This document shows positions 51,941-61,450 of a stretch of 64,000 bases of DNA, one piece after another. This DNA is from Bacteroidales bacterium (GTDB taxonomy: Bacteria > Bacteroidota > Bacteroidia > Bacteroidales > Tenuifilaceae): assembly GCA_020636845.1 (NCBI GenBank), contig JACJXD010000009.1, forward strand, positions 34,760 to 98,759, written 5' to 3'. Each line of letters begins with the position of its first letter. Position 1 is the first letter of the stretch. A model generated the notes under the pieces. The model did no database searches. It was not told the DNA's origin and was given only the letters and a program-made list of their open reading frames with translations. Both the position numbers and the translations under genes were made by a program.

Positions 51941-54900
51941 ATGAAACTATACGAAGCTTTAAATATTAGGAAAGACGAATTTATTCCTGTTGCAATTTTC
52001 GCATTTCAATCCTTTTTCTTAGGAACATTTTTAGGAACTTTCGACGTTGGTGCAAACACCCTATTCTTACAGGCATTCGACGATACCATGATTCCTAAGG
52101 CTATCGTAATATCTGGCCTCACAGGAATTTTGTTTACGTCTCTATACGCGCACTTTCAAAATAAACTGGTATTTTCCCGCTTAGCCATTTTCAACCTGTT
52201 TTTTGTTTTTGTTTTAACCTTTCTGTTAAGAGCAGGTTACTATTTTTCCGGAACAAAATGGCTGGCCTTTGGGCTATTTGTCTTTATGGGCCCTTTAAAC
52301 ATTGTTGCAACCGTTGGTTTTTGGGGTGCTGTTAGCCGTATTTTCGACTTAAGACAAGGGAAAAGACTATTTGGAATTATCGATATGGGACAGGTTTTGG
52401 GCGTAATCATAAGCAGTTGGGCAGTACCTTTTCTAATTGCCAACAGTTTTTCCCCCATTAACTTAATATACATCAGCGCGTTTAGTGCATTTTTTGCTTT
52501 TTTGCTACAAATAGTAATTAACTCGAAATTTTCCCAACAGCTGTCGGTAAAGTTAGTTAAACAGAAAAGTAAAAGCCATTTTATGGATACAATGAAAATT
52601 CCATACGTGCGGACAATGGCTTACTTCGTCATTTTTTCAATGTTAGTAGCTTTTTTCGTTCATTTCCTATTTTTAGCCGTTGCCGATACTCGTTTTTCCA
52701 ACAACGATGAATTGGCTAAGTTTCTTGGTGGTTTAATGGGAACTTTAACTTTTGTCAGCATTTTAATTAAGACCTTTGTTTATGGGCCTGTAATGAAAAA
52801 CTACGGATTAAAGGTAAGTTTACTAATATCGCCCATTATTATAGCCCTTGTATCGGTAAGTGCTGCACTGGTTGGAACTTTTTTTGGATATACACTGGCA
52901 TCCGGAGCATTTACCTTTTTCTTCTTGCTTATATCGTTAGGAAAACTTTTCCAAAAGGCGTTAAAGGATTCTATTGAAAGTCCTTCGTTAAAAATGATTT
53001 ACCAATCGTTGGATCAATCCATTCGCTACGAAGTTCAAGCACGAGTTGACGGAACTATTAACGAAACCGCCGCCCTAACCTCCGGAATTCTGTTAACTAT
53101 ACTCAGCCTTTTTAGTTTTATTCACTTAATCCACTATATATACTTCCTAGTTGCAATAATTGTGGTATGGTTTTTTATCACAATAAAACTTTATAAGGGG
53201 TATCGCAATTCCTTAAAAGAGACTCTCGAAAAATCCACACATAGCGTAGCTAAAACTTCGGAAATTGAACTCCTCGAGCAAAATGTAAAAGATGTTGAAC
53301 TTAGTAAACAACTTACAATTATTCAACAATCGGAACCATGGGAACTACAAGCATTTATTAGGGACAAACTAAAATCAGGAGAATCGAAAGAAATTGATGC
53401 CTTACTGGAAAAAATAAACGAATTTGGTCTTACCGATTTGGTTCCCGACTTAGAGCAACTAAAAAAACGATGCGATAGCAGCATTGCCGAAAAGATTGAT
53501 AAAACCACATCGTTTTTAAACAAGTTGATACAAGACACCCAAAACAAAGAATTAATATTGAACCTGATAAATTCCAAAAGCTTTGAAGATAGAATTCTTG
53601 CTGCAAAAATTCTGGGAAATGTTTCGGATGCCGAATTAAAAAACAATCTAACATTTTTACTTCGCGATTTGGTTCCATCGGTAAAACTTCAGGCTATATG
53701 GGCTTCAAGAAAAACCAATTCAAAGGAAATTATTTCTTTCCTAATCGATTTTTTAGAAACAGACAAGTATGCCCCCTTTGCCCATGCGGCATTAATTGGT
53801 TCCGGAAATACAGGATTAGAAATGTTAGAACTGGCTTTTTACAGAACAAATGCATCATTTCAATTTAAACAAAGAATACTACGCATAATGCCTTTAACCG
53901 GTAGTAAATCGGCTCCTACTACCTTATTTAACCACCTCTCGGTAAAATCCAACTTAAACTCAACGGTTATTAGTGGATTAATTGCGCTTGACTTTACAGC
54001 AACCGACAAGCAGATACTCGCTGTGAATAAAATGCTTATTGAGCAGGCAGGAATATGTGCATGGAACTTAAACGCATACTTCTACTGTCCTCCCAGTAGC
54101 ACTTTCCCTAACTTAAAAGACCAACTAAACGCAGAATACACATTAAGTATTCATAAACTATTTGACCTGCTAAAACTTATATACGAAAAGAATTCCATAG
54201 AGGCCGTTTTAGAAAATTTGGAAGCAGGAACAGGACAAAGTATTGCCTTTGCCGTTGAGTTGCTCGACACATTTGTGGAAGAAGACCTTAAACCTTACAT
54301 AGTTCCTTTACTAGAAGACACAAGCACCACCAATAAACTTTGGGCACTCGAAAACTACTTTCCCTTGCGTCATTATGAACCCGAAGAGTTGCTAAAAGCC
54401 ATACTAAACAGGGACAACAATATTTTGGGGAAGCAAACAAAAATTTACGCTCTAAATGCTTTTCAATACTTGGAAACCAAAACGGTAAATGCCGATTTGA
54501 TTGCTCAACTTTTTAACACCGACAAATTTTTACGCCATCTTTCCGCACAAATTATTGAAAGCATTGATAAAAAGGAATATATAAGTTGCAAAAAACGGCT
54601 AAAGGATAAATACAGGGTTGAACTAGATAGGCTGATGGAAACATCAAAGTTTGTTAATAAAAATACAATTGATACCATCAACTTCTTTAAATCAATATAT
54701 CCAAACATTAACTCCAGATGCCTTCTATTCTTGGTTTACAATACATCCATAATAAAGGTTGACAAAGGCGAATTAAATAACATTGATTTATTCAAAGGAA
54801 GTAACTTTATACTTTTTGTAGAACAAGGGAAACTAACAATTTCGGAAAACGCTAAAATTATTGAGGAAGTTGCTCCCGGAAAGGTTGTAAACACAGCAAA

Positions 54901-55033
54901 ATATAATCCGGAAATTTTTAAAGTAGAAACCGAGAACAACACAATACTGCATTACATAGAATTAAACAAGTTAATTGGCAGCATGTACGACAACCCGTTC
55001 TTAATCGAGTATGCACAAAATCTTAATATATAA
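51941..55033 (+). CDS. NTT/MFS-like transporter fused to HEAT repeats and cNMP-binding-like domain
   Basis: The 1030-aa protein has three parts. Residues ~10-420 contain about 12 membrane helices of the nucleotide-transporter (NTT/TLC) or MFS type (GTFDVGANTLFLQAFD, VGFWGAVSRIFDLRQGKRLFG, FFLLISLGKLFQKALKDSIESPSLKMIYQSLD). Residues ~460-880 are HEAT-like helical repeats (AAKILGNVSDAELKNNLTFLLRDLVPSVKLQAIWA). The last ~120 residues resemble a cyclic-nucleotide-binding barrel (SNFILFVEQGKLTI) but without a clear phosphate-binding cassette. NTT-HEAT fusions occur in free-living bacteria; their substrates are poorly known. It is the first gene of the operon, 16 nt before the SpoIIE gene. Confidence 0.75.
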   Translation: MKLYEALNIRKDEFIPVAIFAFQSFFLGTFLGTFDVGANTLFLQAFDDTMIPKAIVISGLTGILFTSLYAHFQNKLVFSRLAIFNLFFVFVLTFLLRAGYYFSGTKWLAFGLFVFMGPLNIVATVGFWGAVSRIFDLRQGKRLFGIIDMGQVLGVIISSWAVPFLIANSFSPINLIYISAFSAFFAFLLQIVINSKFSQQLSVKLVKQKSKSHFMDTMKIPYVRTMAYFVIFSMLVAFFVHFLFLAVADTRFSNNDELAKFLGGLMGTLTFVSILIKTFVYGPVMKNYGLKVSLLISPIIIALVSVSAALVGTFFGYTLASGAFTFFFLLISLGKLFQKALKDSIESPSLKMIYQSLDQSIRYEVQARVDGTINETAALTSGILLTILSLFSFIHLIHYIYFLVAIIVVWFFITIKLYKGYRNSLKETLEKSTHSVAKTSEIELLEQNVKDVELSKQLTIIQQSEPWELQAFIRDKLKSGESKEIDALLEKINEFGLTDLVPDLEQLKKRCDSSIAEKIDKTTSFLNKLIQDTQNKELILNLINSKSFEDRILAAKILGNVSDAELKNNLTFLLRDLVPSVKLQAIWASRKTNSKEIISFLIDFLETDKYAPFAHAALIGSGNTGLEMLELAFYRTNASFQFKQRILRIMPLTGSKSAPTTLFNHLSVKSNLNSTVISGLIALDFTATDKQILAVNKMLIEQAGICAWNLNAYFYCPPSSTFPNLKDQLNAEYTLSIHKLFDLLKLIYEKNSIEAVLENLEAGTGQSIAFAVELLDTFVEEDLKPYIVPLLEDTSTTNKLWALENYFPLRHYEPEELLKAILNRDNNILGKQTKIYALNAFQYLETKTVNADLIAQLFNTDKFLRHLSAQIIESIDKKEYISCKKRLKDKYRVELDRLMETSKFVNKNTIDTINFFKSIYPNINSRCLLFLVYNTSIIKVDKGELNNIDLFKGSNFILFVEQGKLTISENAKIIEEVAPGKVVNTAKYNPEIFKVETENNTILHYIELNKLIGSMYDNPFLIEYAQNLNI

Positions 55034-55049
55034 ACTAATACTTTGCTAA

Positions 55050-57071
55050 ATGGATCTAGAATTTATGAAGAAGCAGCAAACAACAATATTTAAACAGTTA
55101 ATATACAACATAATAATACCTGTTGTACTTGCTTTAGTTGTGCTTGGCGTAATAAACTTTAGAAATACCAGAACTATTTTAAAGGAAAGCAATAAGTCCA
55201 GAAATTTTTTAATTTCTGATGAATTAACCCAAATTCTCCGCTTTCAAGACATTACCCTGTCGGTTCTGGAAGAAAATATAACTCCCAAGCTGGAAGCAGT
55301 TAGTAGAAAGTTAACTACGGAATACTTTAAATCAACTAGGGATATAAAAAAGGCCAACCTATCGAAAATTAGAGAAGAGTTAAACCTGGATTCTCATTTT
55401 TACGACCTTTACGTAATCGATACCAATGGAATTGTTGTAAATACAACCTTTAAACCCGATATGGGTTTGAACTTTTTTTCATTCGGAGAAGAGCATAAGG
55501 CCTTAATTAAAAAGATATTCGCCGATGGCGTTTTCCGAAGCGAAAAGTTTACCATTGAAGCTACAACCCGTAGGTTGAAAAAATACACCTACGAACCTAC
55601 GCTGGATGGAAACTACATTATTGAACTAGGAGTTCGCTCCAACACAGCCGACGATATTATCAACATAATAAAAACAACGCTCGATAACTTCAACCTAAAG
55701 GAAAAATCTATTGTTTCGGCAGAACTGTTTATGAATGCCGACGATCCTTTTTCTCTTACAAAAACAGACCAAATAGACGTTGTTGAAAAGAATTACATTA
55801 AGGAACGGTTTATTAATAAGGATACCGCTTTAATAGAAAAGAAAGTAAATAAAAAGTTCCTTTCCTACCAGTACATATACATGGAATCCTTTAATTCCGA
55901 ACTTTACAAAGGTTCTGTTATTAGGATTGTATCGGATCGCACAAAAGAAATCCACGACGAGTACTACCGGCTAATCAGCTTCGTGCTGGTTTTCATAGTT
56001 GTAATGCTTGTAATCAGCTTCCTTATCTTCAAAAACACAAAGATGATTACCAGTCCAATTAAGAAACTGGTAAACAATGTAAACCGAATTGCGGATGGAA
56101 ATCTAAATGAACGAGCCGAAGTAATTGGCAACAACGAAATTACCACGTTGTCCGTTAAGTTCAACGTAATGATCGAGCAACTGGAAGACCTTTACAACGA
56201 TTTGGATAAAAAGGTAAAAGAACGCACTGCCGAAGTTGTTGCTCAAAAGGAAGAAATTGAATCGCAAAAAGACGAGTTAGAAGAACAACGCGACCAACTT
56301 GCCGAACAGCAAAAGCATATTTTGGATAGTATTCTTTATGCAAAACGCTTACAGTATGCCATTCTACCTACCGACGAATTTGTTAGTGAGCTGTTCCCCG
56401 AACATTTCATTCTTTTCCATCCTAAAGATATTGTAAGTGGCGATATATACTGGTTCTACCAATCGGGCAATAAACGCATGTTTTCCGCCATTGACTGTAC
56501 AGGTCATGGAGTCCCCGGCGCATTAGTTTCGATGGTGGGACACAATTGGCTTGATTATGCAGTAAAGGATTTAAAACTCGAAAGACCTGTTGATATTCTC
56601 GATGCACTTAACAAGGGCGTTACCACCACATTTAAAGAAAAGGACGAAGATGGCGCCGTTAAGGACGGAATGGACCTTGCCCTATGTAGCGTAGATTATA
56701 CTCAAATGAAATTAGAATTTGCCGGAGCGTACAACCCTGCACTTATTTTAAGAAACGAAGAAGTAATTCAACTCAAAGGCGATAAATGCCCTATAGGTGC
56801 ATTTTCCAGACGTGCAGCAACAGGTTTCACCAATCAGGAAATAGACGTTCAAAAAGGCGACATGGTGTATGTATTTTCCGATGGGTTTGCAGATCAATTT
56901 GGCGGTGAAGATGGCAAAAAGTTCATGATGGCCAATTTCAAAAAGATGTTACTTCAAGTTTACCAACTTCCTGCTGATAAGCAAAAGGAGGAAATTGAAA
57001 AAACACTTAACGAATGGATGACACACGAAAGTCAGGTTGACGACATCCTTGTAATAGGAATTAGAATATAA
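55050..57071 (+). CDS. Membrane sensor SpoIIE-type PP2C phosphatase
   Basis: The 673-aa protein has TM1 (~15-37), an extracytoplasmic sensor of about 260 residues that looks dCACHE-like, TM2 (~307-327), a HAMP domain (KMITSPIKKLVNNVNRIADGNLN), a coiled coil rich in Glu/Gln (~385-435) and a SpoIIE/PP2C domain (~440-673). The metal-binding aspartates are in DIVSGDIYWF, SAIDCTGHGVPGALVS, DGMDLAL and VFSDGFADQFGG. It should dephosphorylate a Ser/Thr-phosphorylated partner in response to an external signal. Usual partners (anti-sigma antagonists) are not in the operon. A Met at residue 6 is an alternative start. Confidence 0.88.
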   Translation: MDLEFMKKQQTTIFKQLIYNIIIPVVLALVVLGVINFRNTRTILKESNKSRNFLISDELTQILRFQDITLSVLEENITPKLEAVSRKLTTEYFKSTRDIKKANLSKIREELNLDSHFYDLYVIDTNGIVVNTTFKPDMGLNFFSFGEEHKALIKKIFADGVFRSEKFTIEATTRRLKKYTYEPTLDGNYIIELGVRSNTADDIINIIKTTLDNFNLKEKSIVSAELFMNADDPFSLTKTDQIDVVEKNYIKERFINKDTALIEKKVNKKFLSYQYIYMESFNSELYKGSVIRIVSDRTKEIHDEYYRLISFVLVFIVVMLVISFLIFKNTKMITSPIKKLVNNVNRIADGNLNERAEVIGNNEITTLSVKFNVMIEQLEDLYNDLDKKVKERTAEVVAQKEEIESQKDELEEQRDQLAEQQKHILDSILYAKRLQYAILPTDEFVSELFPEHFILFHPKDIVSGDIYWFYQSGNKRMFSAIDCTGHGVPGALVSMVGHNWLDYAVKDLKLERPVDILDALNKGVTTTFKEKDEDGAVKDGMDLALCSVDYTQMKLEFAGAYNPALILRNEEVIQLKGDKCPIGAFSRRAATGFTNQEIDVQKGDMVYVFSDGFADQFGGEDGKKFMMANFKKMLLQVYQLPADKQKEEIEKTLNEWMTHESQVDDILVIGIRI

Positions 57072-57075
57072 CACT

Positions 57076-58365
57076 ATGGGGAAAACTGTTAGCATCGAAA
57101 TAATTCAAAATGGACAAAGCCAGTCCATAAAGGACTTTCTGAGTTCTTTTCAAAACGACATAAAACACTGCTTAAATAGGTTCGACATAGAATCGAACTT
57201 TACCGACGATGAGAACAAAACAGATTACCGCTTTTTGATTATATCAAGCGAAAGTTCGAGTAATAAAAAGGTTTTAGAAAGTATCGAAAACAACGCAGAT
57301 AACTATAGTAGAACATTCCTACTTATACTTGAACCTGATAAAAACGCTAACGACTCAGCCAATTACCATAAGTTTTTAACTTACCGCTTTTGGGATCAAA
57401 TATCCGAAACCGGAGAAATAAGAATGTATCGCCGAAATACGAAGGAAACGCAAGCACTGTACTGGGAACGAATTACCGATATTGCCATTGAACTTTCCGA
57501 ACGCATTAACCAAACTACCAACAAAAAGGGGAAAATATTCCTTGCCCAAACGGACATATCCCAACTGGACGATAGAGATAATATAAAGCGCGATCTAAAT
57601 GATTTGGGATACGAAGTTGTTCCCGACAAACAGCTAAGCAACAATACAGGAGAGGCAAGCGAACAACTTAATCAGGCTATAAATAGTTGCGATCTTATTA
57701 TTCACCTAATACCATCGACATACGCTAAGTATTTCACTGAAAATAACCTTTCGGTTATCGAATTTCAGTTTAACTATACCGTCAATCACTCAATCCAAAC
57801 TTCAAACAGCATTAAGCGATTGGTTTGGATTCCTTCGGATATCGAATTTTACGATGAAGAAAGCCAGATTTTTGTTGAAAAAATTCAACGCGATAAAGAT
57901 CAGGCTAAGAACACAATGGTTTTAAAAGTCAACCTTGAAGATTTAAAGAAAATATACCGTAAAATATTATCGGGCGAAGGGTTAAACACGCCTGCCAGCC
58001 AAGAGTTGCTCCCCGATGTTTATGTAATCTCGGACAAAGAACCAAACGCAGTAGCCCATTCCGTTGATTCCTCGAGTAAAAATAAGTTAAAGGTTGGTGC
58101 TAACTACGATGGTATTAGCTACAGTCAACATCTAAAATGCTTGGCAAATGCGCAAGTTGTGGTAATAAACTACTCGTCGGAAAACAAACAATGGATAAAC
58201 GTTAAAATTCATGACATCTTGAAATCCCCGGGACTGGAAACTTCTAAACCCAACAAACGACTTATTTTAATTAAGAATCAAGAAAAACTCGACACTAGCT
58301 ATTTTGAGCAATACTTTAACGAAGTACATGTTGTTGATGCTAACGATATAAAGTTGAACCTATAA
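57076..58365 (+). CDS. TIR-like multi-domain protein
   Basis: The 429-aa cytosolic protein has a central TIR-like domain (~152-255): KIFLAQTDISQLDDRDNIKRDL, LGYEVVPDKQL, INSCDLIIHLIPSTYAKYF and LSVIEFQ, with Glu229 at the place of the catalytic Glu of TIR NADases. The pattern is that of TIR-like domains encoded beside STAND ATPases. Residues ~50-145 (YRFLIISSES ... TFLLILEPD) and ~315-429 (DVYVISDKE ... AQVVVINYSS ... LILIKN) look like two more Rossmann-like units, the last possibly a second degenerate TIR. The gene is 4 nt after the phosphatase and 18 nt before the nSTAND gene. Enzymatic activity is unproven. Confidence 0.7.
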   Translation: MGKTVSIEIIQNGQSQSIKDFLSSFQNDIKHCLNRFDIESNFTDDENKTDYRFLIISSESSSNKKVLESIENNADNYSRTFLLILEPDKNANDSANYHKFLTYRFWDQISETGEIRMYRRNTKETQALYWERITDIAIELSERINQTTNKKGKIFLAQTDISQLDDRDNIKRDLNDLGYEVVPDKQLSNNTGEASEQLNQAINSCDLIIHLIPSTYAKYFTENNLSVIEFQFNYTVNHSIQTSNSIKRLVWIPSDIEFYDEESQIFVEKIQRDKDQAKNTMVLKVNLEDLKKIYRKILSGEGLNTPASQELLPDVYVISDKEPNAVAHSVDSSSKNKLKVGANYDGISYSQHLKCLANAQVVVINYSSENKQWINVKIHDILKSPGLETSKPNKRLILIKNQEKLDTSYFEQYFNEVHVVDANDIKLNL

Positions 58366-58383
58366 CCAAAACCAGTTACTAAC

Positions 58384-61300
58384 ATGGTAACATTAACAGG
58401 ACAAGATACTGCAACCGCCAAAATAATGAACCCTTTCCCCGGGTTACGCCCTTTTCATACCAGCGAAGCCCACTTATTCTTTGGCCGAGAAGGTCAAAGC
58501 GAGGAAGTGTTAACCAACCTATCGAAAAATAAGTTTGTTGCAGTGCTTGGTGCTTCGGGCACAGGTAAATCGTCCTTAATATATTGCGGATTACTTCCTA
58601 CGTTATACGGCGGTTTCCTCCATAACGGCCGCTCTAAATGGAAGGTAGTAATTTCCCGCCCGGGACTAAACCCTATTGGAAACTTAGCAGAATCTATTGC
58701 CAAGGAATTTGCTACGGATAACAATCCGGAAACGCTGGAAGCCGACAGTTTTATCAATCAGGCAATGCTGAAGCGTTCCTTATCAGGAATTCAAAATGTA
58801 ATTAGTCAGTATGGTCTGAGTTCCAACGAAAATGTATTAATCTTAATCGATCAATTCGAAGAACTTTTCAGATATCAATACTCAAGCAACGACAAAAGTG
58901 CCATGAATCAATCCGAGCACTTTATTAACTTGCTTGTCAATACCGTTAGGCAAAGCGAACTACCAATATACGTAGTTGTCACCATGCGTTCCGACTTTAT
59001 TGGTGATTGCTCCCCATATCAGGAATTTACCAAGTTGATTAACTACAGCCATTACCTTATTCCCCGAATGACCCGCGATGATTATCGCAAAGCGATAACC
59101 GGGCCAATTGCCGTTGGAGGCGGGGAAATTACCGATCAACTGGTTCAACTTCTGCTTAACGAAATGGGAAATAATCCCGACGAACTTCCCATTCTTCAAC
59201 ATGCGCTAATGCGTACATGGGACTACTGGATTTCCCATACCGATCGCACACAACCCATAGGATTAAACGAGTACGAAGCAGTTGGCCGATTAGAAAGAGC
59301 CCTATCCAACCACGCCAACGAGGCATACGACGAATTAACCTTTGAGCAAAAGAAAATTTGCGAAACGCTATTCAAATCGTTAACCGAAAAAGGTGCGGAC
59401 AATAGAGGAATTCGAAGACCAACAAAAGTTTCGGAATTATCTAAAATTGCAGAAACCTCTGCCTCCGAAGTTATAAAGATAGTTGAAGTATTTCGAAAAA
59501 AGGGTAGAACATTCCTCACTCCTTCTCCGGAAATTGAACTTACAGAGGATTCGTACGTTGATATTTCCCACGAAAGTTTAATGCGCGTCTGGGACAAACT
59601 GAAAACCTGGGTGGACGACGAAGCGGCTGCGGTAAAAATGTATGTTCGTCTGGCAGATTCGGCCGAACTCTACGACCAAGGAAAAACCCCGCTTTGGGGC
59701 CCCCCCGATTTGCAACTGGCCATAAACTGGCGTGAAAAGCAAAAGCCGAATCTAGCATGGGCTACAAGGTATAATCCGGCATTCGAACGCACCATGGTTT
59801 ACCTTAAAACCAGCGAGGATGAATATAACGCCGAGGAAGAGAATAAAATTCGTCTGCAAAAACGTGCTATTCGACGGTCACGTATTGTTGCCCTAATTCT
59901 TGGAACTGCCGCTATTATATCTATCGGATTGGGAATTTTAGCCCTTGTTCAACGGCAAGACGCTTTAAAAGCTCAAGGTGAAGCAGAAAAACAAAAGGAA
60001 ATTGCCACAAACCAAGCAGATGAAGCGCAAAAACAAAGAACGCTGGCACAGTCCAATGCGCAACAAGCATTAATTCAGAAAGACAGCGCCGACATTCAAA
60101 GGAAAGTAGCAGAGCATCAAACTATTATTGCTAAAAGAAACCTTCAGGAAGCCGATAAGCAACGCCAAATTGCCCAGCAAAAATCAACAGAAGCACAAGA
60201 GCAACAAAAACTAGCGGAGCAAAATGCCCAACGAGCAAAGGAACAACAAAAACTAGCGGAACAGGCCAGCCAAGAAGCTGAGCGTCGCAGGTTTCTTTCC
60301 ATTGCCCAATCTATGGCTGTTAAAAGCGAACAGCTAACTTCCGACTCTATGCTAAAAGGGCTATTAGCTTTTCAAGCATATAACTTTAACAAGGAATACG
60401 CCGGAGTAGCATACGATCCCGATATTTTCAAGGCTTTGTATTACGCAAAGAAACTATTTGAAGGTGATAACTTCAATGTATTTTCAGGACATTCCAGCTT
60501 GATAAGGACCATTGTACAATACAACAAAACGCTTTACTCTTCGGGTAGCGACGGCAAACTAATTTGCTGGGACATACAGACAAAAGAACCAACCGTGCTA
60601 AACAGCGAACTGTCGATTGTTAAAAAAATTGCTTTGCATAAAAATCTACTTTATGGTGTAACTGATAACAGGTTTTTTACTTACGATCTCGATGCAAAAT
60701 CGTCCGATTTATACCCTATTACACCAAACGAGGTAAAGGATTTTTTCCTTATGTCCAACGACAGCCTGTTAATTATTTACAACCAATCCATTAATATTAC
60801 TCCCGACTACCATACAAAAGGAAAGGAAATATTTAAAACCGACAGCAAAATAAACACGGCAAAATACTATAAGCAAAATAACAGCCTAGTAGTAGCATTG
60901 CTTAACGGACAAATACTAATGTGGAATAACATTTTAACAACTAATTCCACTCCTACCGTCATTGCAAACGTACCACAAGCAAACTGGGGAGATTTGGCAT
61001 TAAACACCCAAAAGGGAATACTAGCAGCCGGACTAGGGAACAACCAAGGTACAATTTACCTCTGGGATGTAAATAGCAAGCAACAAACAAGAGTGTTGAG
61101 AGGTCACACCGCAAAAATATCGTATATAACCTTTTCGTCCGATGGAGAATTAATGGCTTCGTCCAGTTACGATGGTTCGGTAAGACTTTGGCACATGAAC
61201 GACCTTAACACACTTCCCATTGTTTACGATGACCACAACAACTGGGCAACTATCGTAATATTTTCACAGGATAACCAATGGATTTTTACAGGAGATAAAG

Positions 61301-61446
61301 ACGGAAACGTAAGGGAATATCCCGTTACCAACTCTAACCTTGTTGACGGGTTCTGTAATTTCTTACAACGCGACCTAACTCCAAGCGAATGGAAAAACTA
61401 CGTTGGCGAAGATATACCATATAACCCAAAGAAATGTAAAAACTAG
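58384..61446 (+). CDS. nSTAND1 NTPase with membrane helix, coiled coil and WD40 propeller
   Basis: The 1020-aa protein starts with the nSTAND1 signature MNPFPGLRPFHTSEAHLFFG. Walker A is GASGTGKSS (56-64), Walker B LILIDQFEE (152-160), then VVVTMRSDFIGDC and the helical ELPILQHALMRTWDYW sensor region. A membrane helix follows (~500-522), then a coiled coil rich in Gln, Ala and Lys (~523-645), a short helical segment and a WD40-type propeller (~695-1010; LRGHTAKISYITFSSDGELMASSSYDGSVRLW). STAND proteins act as ligand-driven oligomerising switches; the propeller is the likely sensor. Because a single helix separates the ATPase from the propeller, the propeller may lie in the periplasm. It lies 4 nt before the next gene. 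Confidence 0.87.
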   Translation: MVTLTGQDTATAKIMNPFPGLRPFHTSEAHLFFGREGQSEEVLTNLSKNKFVAVLGASGTGKSSLIYCGLLPTLYGGFLHNGRSKWKVVISRPGLNPIGNLAESIAKEFATDNNPETLEADSFINQAMLKRSLSGIQNVISQYGLSSNENVLILIDQFEELFRYQYSSNDKSAMNQSEHFINLLVNTVRQSELPIYVVVTMRSDFIGDCSPYQEFTKLINYSHYLIPRMTRDDYRKAITGPIAVGGGEITDQLVQLLLNEMGNNPDELPILQHALMRTWDYWISHTDRTQPIGLNEYEAVGRLERALSNHANEAYDELTFEQKKICETLFKSLTEKGADNRGIRRPTKVSELSKIAETSASEVIKIVEVFRKKGRTFLTPSPEIELTEDSYVDISHESLMRVWDKLKTWVDDEAAAVKMYVRLADSAELYDQGKTPLWGPPDLQLAINWREKQKPNLAWATRYNPAFERTMVYLKTSEDEYNAEEENKIRLQKRAIRRSRIVALILGTAAIISIGLGILALVQRQDALKAQGEAEKQKEIATNQADEAQKQRTLAQSNAQQALIQKDSADIQRKVAEHQTIIAKRNLQEADKQRQIAQQKSTEAQEQQKLAEQNAQRAKEQQKLAEQASQEAERRRFLSIAQSMAVKSEQLTSDSMLKGLLAFQAYNFNKEYAGVAYDPDIFKALYYAKKLFEGDNFNVFSGHSSLIRTIVQYNKTLYSSGSDGKLICWDIQTKEPTVLNSELSIVKKIALHKNLLYGVTDNRFFTYDLDAKSSDLYPITPNEVKDFFLMSNDSLLIIYNQSINITPDYHTKGKEIFKTDSKINTAKYYKQNNSLVVALLNGQILMWNNILTTNSTPTVIANVPQANWGDLALNTQKGILAAGLGNNQGTIYLWDVNSKQQTRVLRGHTAKISYITFSSDGELMASSSYDGSVRLWHMNDLNTLPIVYDDHNNWATIVIFSQDNQWIFTGDKDGNVREYPVTNSNLVDGFCNFLQRDLTPSEWKNYVGEDIPYNPKKCKN

Positions 61447-61450
61447 ATTA

